Source of the DNA: Rhytidiadelphus loreus
Lineage: Eukaryota > Streptophyta > Bryopsida > Hypnales > Hylocomiaceae
Reading direction: 5' to 3'
NCBI GenBank assembly: GCA_947034895.1
Contig: OX344763.1
Location: forward strand, 75,721,093 to 75,785,092
Length of the DNA stretch: 64,000 nt
Shown: positions 56,389 through 64,000 of the stretch, in pieces
Layout of the letters: each line of letters opens with the position of its first letter
How positions within the stretch are numbered: the first letter of the stretch is position 1
Made by a program: the position numbers and the translations under genes
The notes under the pieces: generated by a model
Told to the model about the DNA's origin: nothing
What the model saw: only the letters and a program-made list of their open reading frames with translations
Database searches by the model: none

Positions 56389-59300
56389 AGGGTTGACGAA
56401 TTGCAACGTCCAGGGCAAAATCACGTCCATTTTTCAGACGTCCAAACGTCCAGATTTTCCAGACGCGCGGACAATGTGGACGGCGTCCATCGGACGGCAC
56501 CCATTGGATGTTTAGACGATGCAGACGGGCGGTCAGCGCGGACAAGCGAACGGCCATCGCGGACGGGTGGACGGTGCGGTCGGCGCGGATGGCCATCATA
56601 GACGGGCGGACGACACGGTCGGCGCGGACGACCATCGCAGATAGGCAGTCGGTGCAGTCGGCGATGACGGGCGGACGGCCATCGCAGACGGGCAGGCCGG
56701 GCGGTCGACGCGGACGGCCATTACGGACAGGCGGACGACGCTATCTGCGCAGACGGCCATCGCGGATAGGTAGTCGGTGCAGTCGGCGCGGAGGGGCGGA
56801 CAGCCATCGCAGACGAGCGGACGGTGCAATCGACGCGGACGGGCGGACGGCCCGACCAGAGTAAAATGTCATAAAACATGATTTTTAGACCTCTTTTACA
56901 CATAATAAAATGTCTTTTTTCAAAAAACTTTGAACTACAAAAAGGTTGGAAATGAAGCTAAGTTTTTCCTCCAAGAATCCTTTTCAAGTTTGACCTTCCA
57001 ACAAAAAATTATGAACCATTTTCTAAGGCTGTATTTGAAAATGGCCAAAGAAATGTTGTCTTCTCCTCCAACCCCTGTCCATCCATCTTACCACCTAATT
57101 GACGCTCCGAGTCTCCAATCCGCCATCCACCTTTCCGATCTGCCGTTTGCTGGGTGTAAGTATGCTAGACCTTATACTTTTTCAAGTCACAAAGCAATTT
57201 TTTAGGACATGACTTTGTGCTTGTTATTATTTGAATTTAAAAGCTTGTCTTGTATGTTTTCTTTGTTTTTCTAGACATTATACATGTGAAGATCCTATAG
57301 GCTTTATTGATTTCTTTGAATAACTAAGTTCAGAGTGAGAAATTTGTACTTTTTGGATTGTTAGTAAAGAATCACATGGTACTAATTAAAATAAAAGTAT
57401 AAATATCTTGATCATATAGAGTTGAAGTGCTAGGGTTTTTTGGAGAAAAAATAAGGAAGGGCAATGTTTTGGAATCTATTTTCAATTTAATATTTACAAT
57501 CCATATTTGGCAAAATCTTAGAAATAAATTAGTTTTGATTTGCAACGAATATATGGTGGAAAAATAAACTTTTTTCCATTTGATTGAAGATTCTGAATGG
57601 CTGCAACTAGTTTTCGAATGGCATCAAGTCAAATAAAGAAAAATATCAATTCTTCATCAAACATATTGTGGTGCTTTTTTGTACAAAGACTACTCTTAAT
57701 ACATTTTTTATTTTTTGTGGAGGAATATTTCATATGTGCATGGCTTTGGATCTTAGTGACATGTTTGGTAAACCCCCTATATACTTAATGATTGATCTAC
57801 AACAATTAATTCCTCCCTCACAATCACTCACTAGTCACAAACATCAATCCTAAATCCAAGTACACAAAGCACAATTCAATGCTCTAAGTTCTCATAAGTA
57901 CAATGGAGCATTCCCGAAAATGCATGGGTCTAACGTACATACGCCCCGCCCTTCTGACCCACCATCCGCCCTTCTGACCCGTTGTCTGTTCCTTAGACCC
58001 GCCGTCCGGCCTTCTAACTATCCGTCCGACCCTCTGCCGACCGCAGTAAAATGTTTTAAAATATGATTTTTAGACCTCTTTTACGCATAGTAAAATGTCT
58101 TTTTTCAAAAAACTTTGAACTACAAAAACGTTGAAAATGAAGCCAAGTTTCACCTCCATGAATCCGTTTTAAGTTTCAACCTTTCAACAGAAAGTTATAG
58201 ACCATTTTCTAAGGCTGTTTTTGATAATGGCCAAAAAAACGTTGTCTTCTACTCCTCTCCTCCGACCCCCGTTTGCCATCTAACCACTCATCCGCCTATT
58301 GTACCCTCCATCCAGCTGTATTGTATTAATGAATTTTTAAAAGTACAGATTCGCTTTTCAAGGCTTCTATTTAATACTACAAAGTAAAAACATCCTATAT
58401 AGCATTTATGTATACAAAGGAAGGATAATCCAAGTTAAACTTTCACACATTGAAATATGCACTATAATTGTTATACCCTAAATCCTAAATCTTAAACCCT
58501 AAATCCTAGACCCTAGACCCTAAACCTTGAATTTCACATTAGTGAACAAACACATTGCTTTAATGTGCAAAATATGTTTGACTTCTAATTCCCTTAAAAT
58601 GTGATTATCATGATGTACTACATATGGATTTTTGCATAGTTCATAAGCTTATTCATATATGTTGTCAACATGTTCTTGGTATTTTCTACATCAATTATGA
58701 TGTGCCAATTTACAAATGTCAAACATACAATTATAATTTAGAGAAGTATCTTAGTATCTTTACAAATATTAGACATCATCTCAAAAAATAGTCTTTTAAC
58801 TTTCCCCAAAAAATTCAATACTACTATTAATATAAATTAACAAAACCGAAGAAATTAGTACAAATAGAAATATAAATGTATACCACAGACTTATAACCAA
58901 AGAATTGCAGAAACACTATAAAATAATGCATTTACAAATGATTTTATAGAAAACTCCGTAATTTAAAACCTTGAAGAATACAATATTGATTGGATTGAAA
59001 GACAAAAAACTATATAGTTTGACTTTTAGTAATATATATAATTAACCAAGCATGCTAGATCTCCCACAATATAATTGCAAGAAAATCTCTTGTCTAATTA
59101 AATAATGATCAATTCAATCTTCTTAAGTAAAAATAAGGAACCCAAAAGTGTTGAAGGGATCATATAAGGGGCCATCATGTTCGACAAAGGTCGGTTATGT
59201 TTTAATCTATTCAAGCACCAATATTTTTCATATAAGATATATAGTTGACAATTTACAATTTATAGGTATAACGGTGTAGGAAAACAACTTCAATAATATT

Positions 59301-60997
59301 TTTGTTGTATAAATGCAATATTTAATCTTGAACAACATTAAATTACATTAAAATATTTAAAGCATTTTTTGTAGCATCTTGTAATACAATTATAAAATAA
59401 TATAATTGCTTGTACTATGTATACTTTGATGTTTCAAACTATTAATGCATTTTACAACAAAACTTAAAGAAAAAAAACTTCAAATTACAATTGTATGTTT
59501 GACATTTGTAAATTGGCACATCATAATTGATGTAGAAAATACCAAGAACATGTTGACAACATATATGAATAAGCTTATGAACTATGCAAAAATCCATATG
59601 TAGTACATCATGATAATCACATTTTAAAGGAATTAGAAGTCAAACATTTTTGCACATTAAAGCAATGTGTTTGTTCACTAATGTGAAATTCAAGGTTTAG
59701 GGTCTAGGGTCTAGGATTTAGGGTTAAAGATTTAGGGTTTAGGATATAATAATTATAGTGCATATTTCAATGTGTAAAAGTTTAACTTGGATTATCCTTC
59801 CTTTGTATACATAAATGCTATATAGGATGTTTTTACTTTGTAGTATTAAATAGAAGCCTTGAAAAGCGAATCTGTACTTTTTAAAATTCATTAATACAAT
59901 ACAACTGGATGGAGGGTACAATAGGCGGACGAGTGGTTAGATGGCAAACAGGGGGTCGGAGGAGAGGAGTAGAAGAAAACGTTTTTTTGGCCATTATCAA
60001 AAACAACCTTAGAAAATGGTGTATAACTTTTTGCTGGAAGGTTGAAACTTGAAACGGATTGTTGGAGGTGAAACTTGGCTTCATTTTCAACCTTTTTGTA
60101 GTTCAAAGTTTTTTGAAAAAAGACATTTTACTATGCGTAAAAGAGGTCTAAAAATCATGTTTTAAGACATTTTACTGCGGTCGGCAGAGAGTCGGACGGG
60201 CCGTCGGAAGGACAGACGGCTGGTCAGAGGAGCGGACGGTAATTTTTTGGTCATTTTCAAAAACAACCTTAGAAAATGTTTCATAACTTTTTTTTGGAAG
60301 GTTGAAATTGGAAATGGATTCCTGGAGGTAAAACTTGGCTTCATTTCCAACGTTTTTGTAGTTCAAAGTTTTTTGGAAAAAGACATTTTACTATGCGTAA
60401 AAGTGATCTGAAAATCATGTTTTATGTCATTTTACTGCAATCGGATGGAGGACTAAGAAGATTGCAATCTTTGGAGATGTCCCATAGTTGGAGTTTTTGT
60501 CCAAATTGAATGTATTATATACGATTGGAAAGCTATGAATGATATCTTTCCAATGGTATCTTATGGTGCACATGAATGTAGATAGAGCGTCCGGTGGTCA
60601 GGCGTTTGGCTAGATGAGCGAATGGTATTGATTCATTTGTTTTGCCGTCCTTCTGCACCGACTGCAAAGCCGACCTCATGGCCGTCCACATGGCCAGTCG
60701 ACCGTGTGGCCGTTCGCCGTGTCGATTTCATGGCCGTCCGCCCAGCTGACCGCATGTGCGTTAGTCCGTCAAAAATCCCGGTCAGCCCATCCGCTCTCCG
60801 CTATCTGTCGAAAGTTTCGGTTGGCCCGTCCGCGATCTGCTCGTCCGCTCAATGCCGTCGGAAGTTTTGGCCGTCCACCCATCCAACGGTCGGACGATAG
60901 TCACCGCCAAGTATATCAAAAGACGTCCTGGAGTCAGCGCCTGTAGACTTTGGACGTCCGGTCATCCAACGTCACGCCCGGACGCCCTATCAACCCT
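56389..60997. mobile_element. 4.6-kb MULE-like element inserted in P1-C exon 1
   Basis: Starts AGGGTTGACGAATTGCAACG and ends CCCTATCAACCCT, giving a short terminal inverted match AGGGTTGA/TCAACCCT. CCGCACTAAC (56379-56388) and CCACACTAAC (60998-61007) form a 10-bp target duplication with one difference; joining them restores the P1-C reading (KPNYKVVS-x-VYRRYWETC versus KPDYKLVSEAYKCFW in B). GC-rich subterminal repeats of GGACGGCCATCGC type (56500-56860) and GTCCG/GGCCGTCC type (60640-60990) lie inside each end. The interior has a large inverted repeat: 58020-58740 is mirrored by 59500-60430. No transposase, so non-autonomous; related to 24331-26395. Confidence 0.75.
58020..60430. repeat. 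Large inverted repeat within the 4.6-kb element
   Basis: The block AGTAAAATGT...CCCTAAA-like run...AATTTACAAATGTCAAACAT on the plus strand (58045-58735) returns on the minus strand between 60430 and 59495; the minus arm extends further to about 59090 and matches 24960-26395 of the other copy. Short frames in the arms are repeat artefacts. The loop (58740-59090) is AT-rich and unrelated. Confidence 0.7.
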
Positions 60998-61007
60998 CCA
61001 CACTAAC

Positions 61008-61839
61008 GACCTTGTAATTTGGTTTCCGCTCGATATTTAATGCCTGTGGAACATTAAACATCATGTCCGCTTAGCTCAACTCTCCTTGTCCAAATTGTTC
61101 TGATGTCCAGTCTATATGCTTTTTGGCAGACGTTGACGCTAGGGGATTCCCTCATGCTCTATGTGTTAGTGGAGTTTTTTGTTCCTTGTACCTCGACCTT
61201 GTGATCCAGCCCCTTGGTTCCCTATGGAGAGTTGACTTCACGCTTGGCTTGCTATTTCCATTGAGATTGTGCGAGAAGCCATGAAAGACTTTTGCATGGT
61301 GTGCTTTTCCTTAAGGACCTCGAAGGAGTTGAACAACAATCGTAATTTTGCACATAGTCTCTTCCCAATTAGCGGTGATCCATCCTAATTGCAATAATAC
61401 CCTTCGTCCACCTTCTTCTCTAGTTGTTTAATTTCATTGCTATATGGGGTGGGCTCCAAATTCTTGAGAAGGGGCATCATGTTGAAGGTGATTTTGTCAG
61501 AGTTTACAAGAATGATGAAGTGATATTGTTCAGTGCTTGGCACCCCGTCTTTGTTGTGACACATCGTATCAGAATAAACGGATAAATATTGTGGATGGCG
61601 TCCTTCACTCTCTTGTCAAACAAGATTGGAATATAAATTTGAGCGTTTGTGTACTTCATATTAAAGTGGAAGTAGTCCGTGAGGGGAATCATTGTCAGAC
61701 CCTAAGATTCCACTTGCTTAGGGTCCTTGAACTCCCAGTAATCTCCATCGTTCATCATCTCATCTTCGTCATCGACTTCAAGAGCCTTGGTTGTGCTCTT
61801 TTTGAAGTAGGCGTTTAGATTTTCAATTTGGTTCTCCAT
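61008..61839 (-). pseudogene. P1-C exon 1, first part: N-terminal domain
   Basis: ATG 61839 after TTTTGTAGC, a likely leader-intron acceptor. MENQIENLNAYF and YWEFKDPKQVES match P1-B. TAG at 61702-61704 is at the same alignment position as TAG 39044 in P1-B. It then follows P1-B (MIPLTDYFHFNMKYTNAQIYI, PLIGKRLCAKLR). Further TAG, TGA and TAA codons and a frame change in the linker (61060-61430) show decay. The KLRLLFN reading gives the ancestral Arg where P1-B has TGA. It stops at the target duplication of the 4.6-kb element after KPNYKVVS. Confidence 0.6.
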
Positions 61840-61973
61840 GCTACAAAATAAATAGAAATTACAGTTTATTTTACTAACCATCTATGAACATGCTTTTGTT
61901 TTGATAGATTTATTGAGCTTTGTTGAAGGGAGTTTTTAATTACAACCTATTTTTTTCTAGAGAATATTTACGT

Positions 61974-63279
61974 GTGCAATTTAGGTGGGTGCAACCTGAA
62001 TTACTCGCTTAGGACATGTTGTTGAATTGTTTTTTCTCTTGTCTATTTATGAATAAATTATCAATTGAATGTGAGTTGTTAGAGTCTTTGTATGTGGTTT
62101 CTATTAGAGGTGTCCTCTAGTCTATGAAGAATGAGTATTATATTATTGCAACTGATATTTTTTTGTGCATATTAGGTCTTTACTACCTGAATTGCACACT
62201 AGCTATGTGACCCTTATTGTGATCTTTTTTGCTATGGCTTTTTTTTTTTTTTTTAGGCAATTGCTACATAGTTTATATTGTAAATGTATTTATTGAATAG
62301 CGCTTTTCTATGCTTGTGAAGTTTAGGTTGATGCCACCTGAATTACCGAAGGCTTGAAACCTTTTTGTGGTGCTCCTTCATTTATCCTCGTTATTTTTTT
62401 AATAAAAATGCTAGAGTGTAGTTTGTACTACTCACTCGAGACCTAATGATTGTTAGTTTTTTCTCTTGTTTATTAATGAATAAATGAACAATTAATGTGG
62501 GTCGTTAGAGTCTTTGTATGTGGTTGCTATTGGATGTGTCCTCTAATCTGTGACGGATGAGCATGAAATTATTGCAATTGATATTTTATGCTATGCATAT
62601 TAGGTCTATGCTACCTAAATTGCACAATGCCACCTAAACGTTGTATTGATTATTTGAGCACAATTAAGGATTCCAGACTAACAGTGTGATTTCTAATGGA
62701 CTCCATAAATCCTTACGTGAGAGACCATATAGAAGGAAGAATGGGTCTTGACAATTTAGAGATCAACTAATATCACCCAATCAAAATTATGAGTCGGATT
62801 ATTGATATCATGCAAATCAGGTAGGGATGACCTAAATTGCACAGTGGCCCTTACTGTTTCCAACTTTTCTATGATTCAATGTTTCGTCTTTTCATATTTG
62901 TGATTTATTATGTTTCTTTGTTGTCAATATTAACGATCTATTGTACTTGTGCAATTCAGGTGGCATAAGCTTGAATTACACATGGGATGAATATTGTTGT
63001 TGACTGCTTCTATTATCTTAAATATATTAATAGAAATTTGCTAGAGTTTATATTTTCTGCAGTTTAGATTGAATAGACTTGAACTTCACAAGGGAACTTA
63101 TTACTTGGATTTTACAAGACAACTTGTAACGCATGCGTGTTTTGTTCAGGTGGCAGCAACCTGAATGACACAAAGGAGGAAAATTGTTGTACTGCTACTT
63201 TTGTTTTCTATATGATTTTTTCTAACAATTCCTAGAATATAGATTGTGCAATTCAGGTCGAGCAGACTTGATTTGCACA
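61974..63279. repeat. Array of nine C-type palindromes upstream of P1-C
   Basis: Interrupted dyads of form GTGCAATTCAGGT, 5-8 bp spacer, ACCTGAATTGCAC occur at 61974, 62165, 62316, 62594, 62811, 62949, 63058, 63144 and 63245. Arms vary between copies (AATTTAGG, TATTAGG, AATTCAGG) but remain complementary. Intervening DNA is unique and AT-rich. The first lies 135 bp upstream of the P1-C start, in the same position relative to P1 as the A- and B-type arrays. Two more are in P1-C intron 2 and two degenerate ones in intron 1. Confidence 0.85.
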
Positions 63280-64000
63280 AGACAACAACACATTTGTGCT
63301 CATTTCTATTTTTATCCATAGAATAGGGACAACTAAATCCTACCATGTTGTTGCTTTAGACCCTACTGTTAATGTTGGACCAACCTTGTTGGCATTAGTA
63401 TTTACCTAGTCAATTGTTAATGTTGAAACAATACTCGGAATGGGCGAGTTCTATTGAAACCAATTAGAAGTTCCACTTCACTTTTGTGTTTGAAAATTTC
63501 TTGAGAAATCAGCACTCTGCAAGACGTTCAAGAAGACAAATTCAGATGGATGTTATTCAATAAATAAGCAATTACAACAAGAACTGCAACATGAAATCCT
63601 ACATGCTAAATCCATATCGCTAGAGAAATCAATTCCAATCCGTCATGGTGAATCCCACAAAGCTCTCAAGTTGAACCCCAATACTACTTGCTAAATCCAA
63701 AGGTACGTGGCAATTTCCAGAACAGGATTAGAGGGCGGGAAGTGACTGACTGAATCTTCAAATGCAGATAGACAAAAAAATGCAAACAACAAGAAATTGA
63801 AGATCACGCTCTCCCACTCCCTTTAAGCACACTTAAATCTTGTTCCTCACAATCTCAAATGCGAAACTCCTATCTGCATATAGAACAATTAATTCATAGT
63901 TCTTGCAATTCTACCCAGCTTTGGTACTCCTAACTCAAGTGGGTTTACGATCATAAGTTTGGTTTCCACTGTGAAACTATCTAATTCCAATTGTTCTTAT
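63280..64000. other. Window end, no gene seen
   Basis: AT-rich DNA with only short open frames. It may hold the leader exon and promoter of module C on the minus strand, by analogy with A and B, but I could not identify a convincing minus-strand donor here. Confidence 0.35.

Noticed and set aside
56508..56864. 118-codon Arg/Asp-rich plus-strand frame
   Set aside because: It is the translation of a GC-rich minisatellite (GGACGGCCATCGC units) at the end of the MULE-like element.

Overview
The window looks like nuclear DNA of a plant, probably a non-seed land plant, though this rests on indirect signs: spliceosomal GT..AG introns, interstitial TTTAGGG-like runs, hairpin MITEs with 3-bp target duplications, elements with 10-bp duplications of the Mutator type, and a DUF7869-type transposase gene. 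I see no housekeeping gene, tRNA or rRNA. The window is repeat-rich accessory DNA made of nested mobile elements.

The main content is several diverged copies of one two-gene module. Gene P1 is a large three-exon gene. Exon 1 carries a ParB/Srx-like domain with a GQH signature. Exon 2 ends in a degenerate DNA-methylase-like PG...FAG(S/G)K motif. Exon 3 is a low-complexity, coiled-coil tail. Gene P2, just downstream, is an FCP1/SCP-like (HAD) phosphatase homologue whose catalytic aspartates are partly lost. Copy A (+, about 3.8-13.8 kb) is GC-rich and the best preserved. Copy B (+, about 36.6-47.4 kb) and copy C (-, about 63.3-48.4 kb) are AT-richer and face tail to tail. A fragment D lies at 27.65-28.14 kb. 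Intron positions and phases match between copies.

Each complete copy carries its own family of repeated palindromes, concentrated in what appears to be the leader intron ending just before the P1 start and again in P1 introns. Copy A has core AGACCGCGCGGTCT, copy B has AGCTCGAGTCGAGCT, and copy C has GTGCAATTCAGGT-spacer-ACCTGAATTGCAC. A ParB-like protein next to clustered, copy-specific palindromes suggests a parS-like partner set that has diversified with its protein. This pairing is the best candidate for an undescribed system.

The long reading frames are interrupted by in-frame stops that are overwhelmingly TAG. One TAG is shared by B and C where A has a Lys codon. This is either CAG-to-TAG decay of CHG-methylated DNA or tolerated or recoded TAG.

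Layout: 0-3.8 kb no gene; 3.8-13.8 module A; 14.3-20.5 tandem long foldbacks with A-type palindromes and a MITE; 20.7-21.4 duplicated segment; 21.6-24.3 decayed coiled-coil/RING-like gene and a second open frame cut by a MULE-like repeat; 24.3-26.4 that repeat; 27.2-28.5 LTR-like remnant, MITE and P1-D; 28.5-32.6 DUF7869 element with an insertion; 32.7-38.9 B-type palindromes, tandem repeats and leader; 38.9-47.4 module B with a 3.4-kb insertion; 47.4-63.3 module C, broken by a 2.5-kb and a 4.6-kb element with 10-bp target duplications; 63.3-64.0 no gene seen.
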